DNA from: Knufia peltigerae
Lineage: Eukaryota > Ascomycota > Eurotiomycetes > Chaetothyriales > Trichomeriaceae
Assembly: GCA_030247855.1 (NCBI GenBank)
Contig: JAPDRN010000095.1
Coordinates: 1 to 64,000, forward strand
Reading direction: 5' to 3'
DNA: 64,000 nucleotides
Part shown: piece by piece, positions 42,594 to 54,538 of the stretch
Numbering within the stretch: position 1 is the stretch's first letter
Layout of the letters: the number at the start of each line of letters is the position of its first letter
Translations under genes and position numbers: made by a program
The notes under the pieces: generated by a model
Seen by the model: the letters and a program-made list of their open reading frames with translations, nothing else
The model's database searches: none
Told to the model about the DNA's origin: nothing

Positions 42594-43318
42594 ATGAGAT
42601 TCGCCGTCATCCTCGTAGCTGCGGCGGCTTCCTTTGCCAACACCGCTTTCGCATTCGCAAATGCCAACCCGATCGATGTTGCAGCACTCGAGAAGAGGGG
42701 CGATCTCGACGGTAACTTTCCCACTTTCATCAAAATTTGTTTTTCTGTACAGTGGCTGACCTCCCCTCAGAATCGACCGACTATCTCCCTGCCGCCAAAA
42801 GACACGTGGTCAATGTAGCTGATTTTGAAAAGCGTGCTCCTGGTGATGGTGAGTACACAATCGACATTGCTGATCAGGTATCGTGATATTGCATCTTGCT
42901 GACAGGTTTGCAGAAACAACTGGCAACTTGCCCTACGTCAAGAGGCGCGTCAGCAATGTGGAAGAGCCTGCAAAAAGACACGCAGTCAATGTAGCTGATT
43001 TCGAAAAGCGTGCTCCTGGTGATGGTGAGTACAGGATTGACATTGCTGATCAGGTATCATGATACTGCATCTTGCTGACATGTTCCCAGAAACCACCGGG
43101 TTCTTGCCGTACGTCAAGCGACGAGTCACCAACGCAGAGTAAGCCATACGACATTGGGTGGCGGGTGTCGTTTCTCTGAAGTCGCTCTCTGACGATTCAG
43201 ACAGCCAAAAGTGGCGAGCATCAACAAAGGGGAACTGGGCAGAGAAGACGATCCAGAAGTTTCGTATCCGTACAATCTTACAAACCTGGTCCTTGATGTA
43301 GTTGAGCCGTCGGCATGA
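42594..43318 (+). CDS. Kex2-repeat RiPP precursor (dikaritin-like)
   Basis: Five exons: 42594-42711, 42771-42848, 42914-43024, 43090-43138 and 43201-43318, 157 aa. If the last intron is not used, TAA at 43140 ends it at 119 aa. A signal peptide (MRFAVILVAAAASFANTAFA) is followed by segments separated by Lys-Arg Kex2 sites. Three 13-residue cores stand out: GDLDESTDYLPAA, APGDETTGNLPYV and APGDETTGFLPYV. They share D4, E5, S/T6, T7, L10 and P11, and each has exactly one Tyr. Spacers between them repeat as HxVNVADFE. In dikaritin RiPPs such cores are cut out by Kex2 and cyclised through Tyr. A phase-1 intron splits every core between D4 and E5. The encoded acidic C-terminal tail has no repeats. 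No product is known. Confidence 0.85.
42801..43140 (+). repeat. Tandem 176-base exon-intron duplication
   Basis: Unit one (42801-42976) and unit two (42977 to about 43140) match across coding sequence and intron alike: the introns 42849-42913 and 43025-43089 are both 65 bases and share GTGAGTACA and ATTGCTGATCAGGTATC. The second copy therefore arose by recent duplication of a whole spacer-core-intron module. Confidence 0.92.
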
Positions 43319-43788
43319 ATATACATTCTTTACCAATATGTTTCATCATCGTCACCTCCACAGACTTGAGTTCAAAGAATTAAAATTTGCATTGAAAAGT
43401 AGAGAATGAGGAAGATGAGACAATGCAGTGAGACAGATTTGGGCTCAGCATATCAGAAAATAATCCGATGTCATGACGACTAGAGTTCCCTCTTCAAGCT
43501 ATACATGTTGTACCAGCCTTGCCAGATATCCTATGGTGTCTGACAAGAATGAATTTATTAGGTGTATTGATTCGCCGTAGAAACATCAACCAAGCCGAGT
43601 AACACGAGTTGCGAGAATCAAAGCATACGACTCTCACAAGCTCTACATCGCAATCCAAAAGCCGAGGAGCGAAGAATACACAGACCAGTGATTGTTGAGA
43701 TTACTACGTATACGAGTTACTGAACTTCAGTCTCTAACCAGAACGAATGGAACGAAACCATTTTCGATGTTCCTCCACATCCCTCCAC
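43319..43788. other. Convergent intergenic region
   Basis: 470 bases between the precursor and hydrolase stops; AT-rich, no gene seen. Confidence 0.5.
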
Positions 43789-45927
43789 CTAGGAAGACCG
43801 CACCATTGTGGTCCTCAAGGCTTGAGAAGCCACGCTCTGTACAATACCGTCCTTGTCAAAGCCGATGACGAATGCATCGGTGGAAAGATTGTCGTAGATG
43901 TTGGAGTCAATCTGAATCCAATAGTCATTGTACTCCGCCCAAGGGTCTCCCGTAAAAGGTTCCCCGTTTGGATTGACAAAGCTGTCGAGGTGGTATTTGT
44001 AGTACGTGAGGCCATCTGCCTCTGTACTCAGTTCCGTAGGGAAAAGTCGGAAGTCGTGATACGATTTCAGGTACTCCTGGGTCAAGAAATCCGTGCCGTT
44101 GCTCGTCCACTGCTCGACCTTGACTCCTGCCCCTCCGTCGACGACCAGTGTGATGGACGAGTTTCGATCGCTGGATTTGAAGGTACCGGTGAAAGCTCTC
44201 TTGGCTTGTTCCTTGGCCGCGGCTTCTGCGGCTTTGTACTGAGTCACACAGTTAGCCAGGCTTCAAGATCCTTTACAAATAAGGACCGGGAGATTACTCA
44301 CAAAAATATCAACGAGAGGACCTCGAACCGGAGGCACCTGGCTGTTGGGATTGTCACCCGCGGTCAAGACGGTGAACCCAAGATTATAGTCTGGGACAAG
44401 ACCGAACACTGTCGAGTACACGCCAATGTCTCCGGATTTAGTGTATGCGTCTACAATGCGGCTAGCATTAATGATTGTGTCGGCGGGTATCGTATATCTG
44501 TAGATTTCCCACGGAGCCTAACAATGATAGTCAGCATCAGAAACCCCCAAGGTGCGGTCGCTTATAAGTTGCAGAGGCAGAAAGTTGTTTTACTTACACC
44601 AACTGCCGACTCCCACTGTGACGTGAACGTTGTCGGCTTCATCCATCTGCGTGTGACAAAGCCTGGTAGTAGCTTGTTGCTCAAAATGGCTTGACCCCAG
44701 GTCTTGAGATCTTTTGTTGTAATATACTGCCCACCAGCACTTCAGAAATGGGTTAGCAACGACTTTCATCGGCGAGGCACGGAGACGAAACTCACGGTCG
44801 TTGGATGCCTATGTCGTAGGTAAAGACTGCATAACTGTCATTTCTTGGGATAATGGCATCTGAACCATTCGGAGGGGCCGTTGGTGTCGTCGAAGTCATC
44901 CCCAATCTGTCATTGTAGAGCTCTCGCATACCATCCGAGATGGACTTGCCGGTGATGTTCTCGTAAGCAAGGCCCAGAATAGCATACGCGAGATTCGAAT
45001 AGCTCGGAGTCGTATACGAGGGAAAGACGGGTGGGTGTTCGATGACGCCCCGAAGAAATTCTGACATCGTCAGGATCAAGGGCATCTCTTCCATCAAATG
45101 TGGTCTACTCACGTGCTCTTGTACACGATGGAAGAGAATCGCCATAAGAGTTGCACTCAATGATGCTCTCGTTTCCCAGTGGAGGATATCCATCCTTGTC
45201 CACCGTATCAGATACAGGGGGAGACTGGAATGATTGAATTGCGAGGTCACCTAGGTGGACTAGAAAGTTGTTAGTGTTTCAAAAGTCGCATACTTGAACA
45301 GCAAGCAAAGCTACTCACAATCACGCCCCATGCCTGAGATTTGCGAGGCCAACGATCCAACGGTGACTTCACTCCAGTTGGTCGACAGGAGCGGATTCTT
45401 GTACGACTTGACTGCAGCCTCCAATTCAGGCTTCTCTCGTCAGCAAAACAGTGCTAGTCACCCAAAACGAACAAGACTGTACTTACAAGATATTTAGTGA
45501 TTGGATCCAGATAGACCTCGTCGCCAATGTCGACCAGCCAATTGTAAATCGTCAAAAGCTTCCCCAGACTCCCAGTCCGATAGATGGTGTTTTCGGTGAG
45601 TTTCCCTTTGGTAAGCGAGCCATTGAGTCCCGGTGCTTCAAAATGAAACTCGAACAGATACTCGTTACTGGTCAGATCGAACACGGATGCTGAAAATGAT
45701 GTTCCTTGGTTGTCCAAAACTCCGTAGGTGTTGTTGCCCGTGGCTATCACCTGATTGATGGCGTCTGTAGCTTGCTGTTTGGCGGTAGCAAAGGCCTGGA
45801 AGGAATGATTGGCCGCCGGTTGGTACACTGGTCCCAGGGCAGCCAAGTCAATCTTTTGGCTGAACTGGGCAAGCGCACCAACGGCAAGGCCTGTCCATAG
45901 GAAAATGTTGGTGGTGGCTTGACCCAT
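43789..45927 (-). CDS. Secreted beta-lactamase-type serine hydrolase
   Basis: Seven exons fit one frame: 45927-45487, 45430-45319, 45259-45113, 45060-44796, 44739-44598, 44517-44302 and 44238-43789, for 590 aa. A signal peptide (IFLWTGLAVGALA) opens it. The class C beta-lactamase/esterase core shows YRTGSLGKLLT, the S-x-x-K nucleophile pair, and TPSYSNLAYAILGLA, the Y-x-N motif. The third (KTG/HxG-like) motif is not obvious. A C-terminal beta-rich domain of about 150 residues follows. Relatives are peptidases, esterases or acyltransferases, often in fungal metabolite clusters. Beside a secreted peptide precursor, trimming, transpeptidation or recycling of the peptide is an inference. Confidence 0.88.
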
Positions 45928-47127
45928 CTTTGTTTTTCTAGAGACTTGATTCGGCTACCCACGATGTGGCAATTGAGAACGAATGACAGCTGTGAGCTAC
46001 GATAGAGGTCTTCTTACTCTGTGCTCCTCTGGAAAGCTCGATCGGCCAATTGGCACAGTTCGAGAGATTCATCTTCCCTTATATCATTTCCATTGCGACG
46101 ATGGATCAAAATCTATCCGTAACTCGTTCCGCATAGATTTCTCACCAGGTACACAGATATGATCCGTTGTAGTGCTAGAACAAGTACCCAATCCTATCAA
46201 GGACTTGGTCAGGCCGAAAAGAGGCAGGTGGTATTCGAAGAGAGGAGCAATATCAGGCTGCCACCCCCACTCGGGGTGAATTACTGTCGTTTGCACAACG
46301 GTTATCCTCGTCAAAGTGATTAAAGGCGTAACCCACTCTTCTGATTCCCCAAGTCATATAGAGACAAGTAACTGTGAACATAGTTCCAGTTGTGCTTGCG
46401 AATAGCTTCTTGCATGGAAGCTTTTTTGTCTCCATCATAGGCCACCTCTAAAGTGGTATAGACGATGCGCGAACAATCCAATCGTACCAATTAAGAGCTT
46501 CTCTTTTGAGACAGGTTGATTCTCATGCTAGATCGCGGAATTAGGACGCGTTCTTGAGTTAGTTGCGTGATGCTAAGTGCAAAGTACATGGGATGAAGTT
46601 CCTCCGTGTCTCGTTCACCGGAGATGCCAAGACAAATGGCACTTTCTGTATCGAGTATTCACGCCTCAATCCAATCCTCGCCTCAAGGCCCCATGTGTCA
46701 GCTAGCAAAAGCACGAGACTTTGTGGGGAGACAAATGAACCGAGTCCAAAAGGAGAATGATTTTGCTAACTCGACTAACAACAGATAGGTTATCGTCGGA
46801 ACATGAAGAGGCAGACCGCCACAGTGAGAAGGTTGGGGGAGACACCGTCGAAAGACAGTCTACTATCCCGACACAAGCTATTCCGCCTCATGATAAGCAT
46901 TTCAGTAAGGATTGATGTGCCGTTTGCCTTGGCAATGTTGAACAATGGCTCAATATCCCCGCTTATCGACGGCGTTGGACAATGCTGGGGGAGTACTAAA
47001 CCCTTGGAAATTCCCATGCGTTTTCCTCTTATTAGGTCCACAGTCATCTGCATAGTAGGAGAGAGCATACTACTTTGGAAGTGTCTTTGCTTTTGACGCC
47101 GTAGTTTATACAAGATTGTGTCTGACT
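45928..47127. other. Gene-poor interval, divergent promoters
   Basis: 1.2 kb between divergent starts of the hydrolase and the permease. Short open stretches near 46560-47100 have no domain character. No precursor-like KR repeat was found here. Confidence 0.5.
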
Positions 47128-48981
47128 ATGGCTCCCAATCCCGAAATTGATCGTGTGGCGAGCGTCGATGAGGAAACCATCGACATCGGCGACAAAGAAC
47201 AAATTCGGATAACAGAGGATGGCACAGTTGTTGACCATGGCTTGCACCGATCATTGAAGCAGCGTCATATGCAGATGATTGCTCTAGGCGGTGTCATTGG
47301 GTTCGTATATACCTGGCCCTTTTTCCGTTGAAAACCAGAAGCTCACCTTTTGTGCTCCAGTGCGAGTATCTGGTACGGTACTGGATATGCAATTTCTGAC
47401 TCGGGTCCGGTGCGCATTACCATCCTCAAACTGATGTGTGAGGCAACATACTCATCCCACGTTATAGATTGGCGCGTTGGTCTGCTTCATAATCATCGGC
47501 ATCGATGTCTTCTTCATCATGCAAAGTCTCGGCGAGCTGTCGACAATGTACCCAACCACTGGTGCCTTTACCGAGCTTGCTGGAAGATTCATTGATCCTG
47601 CTGTAGCTGTTGGCCTTGGATACAACTATTGGTACTTGGTGCGTTGAACATGGAATACAGGATCATGGGATCATTGCTGACCAGACACGCAGTGGGCCTC
47701 CAACATCGCAGCCGAATACAATCTCATCAGCATCGTCATGGGTTACTGGACCGACAAAGTCCCAAGCTACGCCTGGGTTCTGATGGCTTGGGCCTTTTAC
47801 CAAGGTCTCTCTTTTTTCGGTGTTATTGTATACGGTGAAATGGAATTCTGGCTGGCTCTTTGGAAGATCATCTGCGTGCTGGTCACCTTTCTCCTCACAA
47901 TCCTCTGCAACACCGGTGCCATTGGTGGCGATTACATTGGCTTCCGATACTGGAAGACCCCTGGTCCAGTTGTACATGGTATCAACGGTTTCGGCAAGTC
48001 GTTCGTTCTCGCTGCCGTGTATTACTGCGGCACGGAGCTGGTGGCTATAACGGCAGGAGAGAGTCGCAGGCCAAACAGGGATGTACCAAGGGTATGTATG
48101 ATATCATCCCACCGTTGAAGTCAAGAATATTGCTGACGAGAAAACAATCGTAGGCCATCAAAGCCACGATATTCAGGGTGGTCTTTATATACTGGGGCAT
48201 GACCTTCTTCGCTGGCATCGCAGTGGCGTCTGACGATCCGGCCATCCTGAGAGCCACGAGCAACACTGGTTTGTCGCCATTCAGCATCGCCCTTCAGCAC
48301 GCCGGTTGGTCTCACGGACCTGACCTGATCAACGCCTTCATCTTCACAGCCACATTTTCCGCCGTCAACTCGTCCATTTACATTGCGTCGAGAACGCTGT
48401 ATTCCCTCGCCGACACGGGCCGTGCACCTCGATTTCTGGCCAAGACAGGCTGGAGGGGTGTCCCCGTGTACGCGGCCATCGTCTCTAATGCCTTTGGTCT
48501 GTTGGCTCTCCTCAACGTGGCAAGTGGCGCTGGAAAGGTCTTTGGCTACATAATCGACTTGTCCGGTGCCGCCACTTTTATCGCCTGGGCTTGCATCGGC
48601 GTCACACACATCCGATTTCGTCGGGCGTGGAAACTTCAAGGCCGTACACCGGAAGAGCTACCATTCCGCGCGTTCCTGTACCCATATGGAGCCTATTTCG
48701 TCACGGTACTCAATATCTTTCTGCTCATCATCCAGGGTTATGGAACATTGTTGACTCCGTGGCAGCCGGTTGACTTTGTATTCTCTTACATTGTCATCGT
48801 GCTGTTTGTGTTACTCCTCGTCTTTTGGAAATTTTACCACAAGACAAAGTTGGTGAATCTGGCAGAAGTTGACTTGCAGTACGGGAGAAGGACGTACCTT
48901 ACCGGGCCCGATGAATCAGAAGAGAAGCCTTCCATCTTTACACGAGCAACGAGGTCGGTTGGTAGACGATTCCGAGGTTGA
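47128..48981 (+). CDS. Amino-acid permease (APC/YAT family)
   Basis: Five exons, 47128-47300, 47361-47409, 47468-47638, 47693-48091 and 48154-48981, give 539 aa. The N-terminal tail ends in HRSLKQRHMQMIALGGVIGAS, the family's entry to helix 1, and about twelve hydrophobic segments follow. Other signatures are QSLGELSTMYPTTGAF, FYQGLSFFGVIVYGE, the GTELVAITAGESRRPNRDVPRAI loop and AVNSSIYIASRTLYSLADTGRAP. It imports amino acids by proton symport at the plasma membrane. The first intron uses a GTTCGT donor, an uncommon form. In this cluster it may take up amino acids released by the neighbouring peptidases, or export a product; the family favours import. Confidence 0.93.
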
Positions 48982-50022
48982 TCGAGTGATCAGGAATAGT
49001 GGACTGGGTACATACACTGTGAAGAGGTCTATCGTTGTTCTGAGGTAGCAGTGCACAAATCCATTCTGTATGAATTCAGATGAAAAATCAGATCGTCAAC
49101 GAGGACAGAGTACCTAGGTCGATAGCAGTCGACTATACTCGAATTTTCGCTATGGTATCTGATTCGTAGAATCGTCTGTGTCATGTCTTCGAAACGAGCA
49201 GGATTGTCATGAAAATGGAACACTATCCACTATCTCTGATCACTCTACTACAGAGTATCCGTGCAGGGGCCCTACTCGGTACTCCTCCTGTACTTGGATT
49301 TACCTTCCTAATTTGACATGCCTACTGAAGGACGTGAACTTGTCCAAATTCGACCCACTCGAGAATTCGTCCGTCCACACTTTATTACTCGATTACAAAA
49401 GTTCTCGTTTGACTGACACATACCCTAGTTGCTAGTTGGATACCTATATCGTGAACAAAATCAATGTACTTACCTAAGGAGGTAGTTGGATAGATAGCAA
49501 TCTGGGGGAACGGAACGGACATTCACGCTCATGGCAGCGCTTATCGACGGCATACTACGGATTTGGAACTATTGAACTACTATTGTACAACGATTCAACC
49601 ACCCGAGAATGATCGAGTTGTCTCGTTTAACACCTCGAAAGTTATTCCGCGGCGCCATCTCAAGAAAGGCGCCCTTTGCGGCCGACACAACACGCTGAGT
49701 TGTACTCCGTACAACGACGGGCTGAAATCGAGTCGGCATTTTCTTACACTTCTTACACACCTACTTACTACCTACCTGAAGAATTGTTTGGTGCCATCCC
49801 GCATTTTCGTTACCGAGAGTCTCGGCACTAGAATTCTTCGTCGTATCAGATTTGACAGTAGTGCGCACGACGATACATCCCACGGCCCCGGGATCACCTT
49901 TGTCAGGGACTGTTCACGCACACATTCCAAGTTCCCCCTTTTCAATGCGATAACAAAAACATACTGTACATTTTGAAAGAATATTGCCGCGGGCGTTTCG
50001 GACCTTTTACTCCACGACAGTA
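48982..50022. other. Intergenic region
   Basis: 1.04 kb with no gene seen; one TACTCCGTA copy at 49703-49711. The right end is the dipeptidase promoter. Confidence 0.5.
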
Positions 50023-51623
50023 ATGTCGAGGCAGATGGAAAAGTCGAGGTCGAGGTCCAAAACGACGAGTTCATCATGGCCATCGTCGATGTACGGAGTC
50101 GCCATACTTGTCGCAGTCCTGGCTGTGTCTGTCGTACTCCCCCCCAAAATTGAACCCCTCAATGTCCTGTCGATCTGGATAGGGCCGACATGGACCTCTG
50201 TCGTCGACACGATAAACCCCATCGATCCGACGGATTACATGGCCAGGGCGAGACGACTACTGCGAACCACTCCGCTGATCGACGGCCACAATGATTTCCC
50301 ATTCAACCTCAGACAACAACTTCACAACAAAATCTACGATCGTGACTTTCGCACCGAAAGGATCGGAAGTCACAGCGATTTCCAAAAGATGAAGGACGGT
50401 ATGATGGGTGGTCAATTCTGGTCCGTCTACGTGCCGTGTCCGGAAGACCTCGTTCCAGGTGTCGACCTGCACGACCCGAACAAGCCTGTACCGGATCTCA
50501 ATGAACCTAGTGTACGTTACGTTTTTGTCTCCTTTTGGAATTGTCACTTTGATATCACTCATCACACACAAAAAGAAAACCTGCTACATTTTTCTCTACT
50601 AATCCGTTCCCCCTTTTTCTCCCGTCTAGTGGACCGTCAGAGATACCCTCGAACAGATTGACATCACGAAACGCATGGTCGATCATTATCCTGACCTCTT
50701 TGAACTTTGTGTCACTCCTTCATGCGTCCGTCGGGCTCACAACCGCGGTAAGATCGCCAGCATGATCGGTGTCGAAGGTGGCCATCAGACCGGCAACTCG
50801 TTGGGTGCGCTGAGACTCTTCTTCGAGAGTGGCGTCAGGTACATGACCCTGACACACAACTGTGACAACGCTTTGGGTACGTCGTGGGTCAGTGTGGATT
50901 TGGAAGCCGGCAAGGATGATGGACTCGGCAAATTCGGAAGGGACGCGGTACTCGAAATGAATCGACTGGGAATGTTTGTCGATCTGAGTCACGTCTCTCC
51001 ACAGACCATGAGGGATGCCCTGAAAGTCGCAAGGGCTCCGGTCATCTTTTCACATTCCGGAGCATACAGCGTCAACAACCACCTACGGAACGTACCCGAC
51101 GATGTCCTGGGGATGGTCCGAAAAAACGGCGGGGTGGTGATGATCCCTGCGATCCCCTTCTTTATGAATTGGGAACACCCTGAACGGGCAACGATCGAAG
51201 ACATCATCGATCATGTACATTGGGTCGCCGACAAAGCCGGGTGGGAACACGTCGGTCTGGGATCCGACTTTGACGGTGCCCCTCTCAACGTCAAAGGTCT
51301 CGAGGTGGGTTTACTCTTTCCCTTACCCCTTTACATGGGGAAAAGGTTTTTTGTTTTTTCAGAATCGGATTGACCAACGATAAATTCGGTAGGACACATC
51401 TCAATGGCCAAACTTGATCGCGAGACTTCTCGCCCGTGGGAACGTCACAGATACCCAAGTCAAGATGTTGCTCGGTGACAATGTGTTGCGCGCTTGGGAA
51501 CAAGTTGAAAAAGTGGCCAAACAACTCCAAAAGCAAGGTGAATTACCGAATGAAGAGACCTGGGAAGGGAGGATTTGGGAACCCGAAAACTTCGATACAC
51601 CTAGAATATTTCCTGGTGTTTAG
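50023..51623 (+). CDS. Membrane dipeptidase (M19, renal dipeptidase type)
   Basis: Three exons, 50023-50511, 50630-51304 and 51393-51623, give 464 aa. The second splice, at a GGTAG acceptor, rebuilds KGLEDTSQWPNLIARLL. One membrane helix near residues 23-39 (YGVAILVAVLAVSVVL) anchors it. Zinc ligands of the M19 barrel are visible: PLIDGHNDFPF, the bridging Glu in SMIGVEGGHQ, and His residues in VIFSHSGAYS and the following barrel strands with GLGSDFDGAP. It cleaves dipeptides, and relatives in secondary-metabolite pathways remove Gly or Cys-Gly from conjugates. In this cluster it could trim the peptide ends or digest spacers. The ATG at 50023 was chosen; the frame upstream begins at a non-ATG codon. 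Confidence 0.93.
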
Positions 51624-51711
51624 TCTCTGGATTGTTTAGACAGATCTAGTCCAGAAAGGAAGAAAAAAGTACAACTTTTACGACTGTAGTCGTCTTCTTC
51701 GAAAATTCGTC

Positions 51712-53701
51712 TCACCACGACATGATCTTCATGTGTTTTCCTTTTTCTCCCCGATCGCTTTCCGCCACCGTCTTTAACCTAACCGTGGCCGTACGTGGAC
51801 CGACCATCAAAACTTCAACCTCTCTGACCCTGCAGGAGACTGGAACATCAGCTGCAACCTTGACCTCGAATTGAACCTGAGGGTTTGTTGTTTCTGAGGA
51901 GGAGTGAAATTGCTTGGCCAGTTCTTCCTCCAGATTCATAATCTCCCAACTCACCCTTCCCCCGTTGAACGTGTCCCACAGGCCCTCTCGTCTAGGGTAC
52001 CGCAAGAGGAGAACTATGGCTTCTCTCCGGATCTTGGGATCACGACACTTGGACGCCACGGTGTATAACGGACCTGTCACACCTTGGCTGAACGTAAACA
52101 CCGGACGCGGCCGAGGTCGGTTGACGGGTTCCCTGACGATCGACGTCGCGTCTGGAACTTCTTCGACGACGACCTCCTCCATTTTGACTTCTTCTCCCCC
52201 GTCTGTATTTGCACCATTGGATTTTAGTAGCGTGTTGGTGATCTTTTTGCCTTTTACAAGTGGCAGCAACATTGTAGAAAAATCTTCCTTGTCGTCTTCG
52301 CAGTCCAATAGTTCATAACTAAGGTCGACCACCTCCCGGTAAGTGCGCTCAAAGAAATCCCATACCAGGTCTCCATAGGTCGATGAAAGTCGAAATATCG
52401 ACAGGTACATGTCCATGACGCAATTGTGCATCTTGATGACCAGTATGGTTTTGCGATCTCGATCGTCGTAGTTGGTCTGCTGCTCATCCTTCAAGACCTC
52501 AAATGCCTTTTTCCCCATGTCTTGCCTTCGAACGAGGACGTCGAATTGGTCCATTGTGGATTGTCGTGGCCGGGCGCCTACCTGGGTCCACTCGTTCCGG
52601 CTGTCGCACTCGAGGAGGAAACACTGCAAGTCGCTCAACAACGAGTCAAAGTAGCATCGGGCGTCGGTCAGACTCTTGAATCTCAACTTGCCATTCTCTG
52701 AGCGGCAGACGGGCCAAAGTGTCTGTGACTGAGTGATGAACGCGGGCAAATCCTCGTCGTACATCAGGGACCGAGCTTGGATTTCGAGGGTCGTCATGGC
52801 CAAGACAAAAGCGTTGTACAGCTCATCGTACTGGGTCGATGTTGTTGTCGTCGAGGGGAGGGGGCCGGTTACCGTTGTTGGCTCTCTTCTTCTCGAACGT
52901 TCCAAATTCCGAAATAGTTTCATGCCGTTCCGGAAATGCATGATGCTTTGGGTTTGGTGGCCCTGCAGTGTGGCGTAGCAGGTGAAGAGGATGCACGTCA
53001 TGAGGGTGGCTACTTCGTGGACCGGTTCACGAGAGGCAGCCGTGTCCGAGAGGGCGTGGATGGCTCGGTTGCACTGTCGTAGCGCGAACTGGATCTGAGA
53101 ATCCGTGCTGTCGTCTGGAATCGCCGTGTCGTGGCCGTTGGAGAACTTTTGGTGCAGGGCCCCGAGTCCCGTCACGGCGTACCGGACGGCGGGCTGGGTC
53201 ATGGACATTTGAAGCACAGAGAGATGCCAGAATTCCTCGTCGACCCGAAACAGCCCCGTGAGCTCCGGGACAGAATACGAGCGGAAAAAGTCAAACGATT
53301 GTCCCTCGACCTTGCTGTCAAAGACCAGAAGTGGAGGATATGGTGTCGGGCAGTGGCGTACATTCTTCGTGAGCAGCATCGCCAACGGTGTCCAGGAGTG
53401 TTGCCATGAGTGTCTCTCCCACGACGTCCCTAGCTCTGGTGGCTGTTGTGTTTTGTTGCCGTTGTTCTGATGATACCCGCCACATGTTCGGCCTGACGAT
53501 GAGCATCTCGCGCACGTCGGTTTTCCTTCGTCACACTTGATCCGGCGGACCCTGGAAATGTAGCAGGGTGAGCGACGATTCTCCAAGAGTCCAAATAGAC
53601 GACGACTTTGCTTACCTGCAAGTGACACACCCAGTCTTGACCTTGGGCTTCCACACCTTTTGGCGGGGCTTGCCAGAAGACACGCGACGACCCACCTCCA
53701 T
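51712..53701 (-). CDS. Zn2Cys6 transcription factor, likely cluster regulator
   Basis: Two exons, 53701-53616 and 53551-51712, give 641 aa. The intron sits inside the zinc cluster: TGCVTCR joins VRRIKCDEGKPTCARC, then SSSGRTCGGY completes the six cysteines. This split-motif intron is common in fungal regulators. The central part (LTGLFRVDEEFWHLSVLQMS, AVRYAVTGLGALHQ, TLMTCILFTCYATLQGH) matches the fungal-specific domain of metabolite-cluster regulators. An acidic Glu/Val stretch lies near the C terminus. It converges on the dipeptidase gene with 88 bases between stops and closes the putative RiPP cluster on the right, so it is the best candidate for its pathway regulator. Confidence 0.9.
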
Positions 53702-54538
53702 CTCACCACCTCTCCGCCTCCCTAAAAGAAACAGTACTGGATTATATCAGCAATTTGCACGGAGTTGGGTGTGAAGAAGAATTGTCGTCTTGTGCGAATG
53801 CATGGTCTAGTCTTGGGATCAAGTTTTCTGGGTTTTCTTTATGACCTCGAAATAAAAATATCAAGTTAGGTAAGAAACAGCAAATGTCTGCCTAGGGAAA
53901 ATGATTAGAAACTGGAATTTGAGATACTCGACATCTTTTCTTGGGTCGTAACGAACTCGAGACATCTTGAGCCGACGCCTTTTCCTCCGTGATTAGCCTT
54001 CTATGGTCAAGACGCTCTGGGCGCTCACTATTGCCCTATTATGCTCGTAATACTCGGCTTGTCAGGTGGAGGGGCCTCAAAAGGCTGATAAGGGGCATCG
54101 CACCACTTGGGGAAGAGCAAATCAGCCCCCGAAAGACTCGAAGGTGATTCAAGTTTGGGGGCCGATTCTTTCCTCCCTTGTCCGATCCGCACCTATCATA
54201 GCCTACCATCATCATCATAACCCCGGACTCTACACGCAATACGAAAACATAGCACGCCACACGCATTCTTTGGCTTTCGTGGTCTGAGTTGATCTCTAAC
54301 TCTTGAACAATCATGAACAGTCTAAGGGCAAAAGGGCAGCAAGCAAAGGCCGATCTCCGACATGATCGGCACCGTGGAAGGCTTCGTCAAATAGCTTCGG
54401 TTTCTAGGTGCCAAAGTCACTGTCCCCTGACAATGTCCTTTCGATCTTTTCTCTTTTGTTCTTGGAATGTTTCTCTTTTATGGCCAATTTCTAGGTAAAA
54501 TGTCTTGCGGCAGTGCATGACTCCTCTGTTCTGAACTT
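53702..54538. other. Intergenic region
   Basis: About 840 bases without a gene, containing the promoter of the Zn2Cys6 gene on its left side. Confidence 0.5.

Noticed and set aside
42594..43318. Alpha-type mating pheromone precursor
   Set aside because: Repeated KR sites fit, but the repeated peptides have no Trp/Cys or Pro-Gly-Gln core typical of ascomycete alpha pheromones, and metabolite enzymes surround the gene.
50023..51623. Dipeptidase truncated at 51373
   Set aside because: A second intron (51305-51392) connects it to the C-terminal exon in frame and completes the family length.
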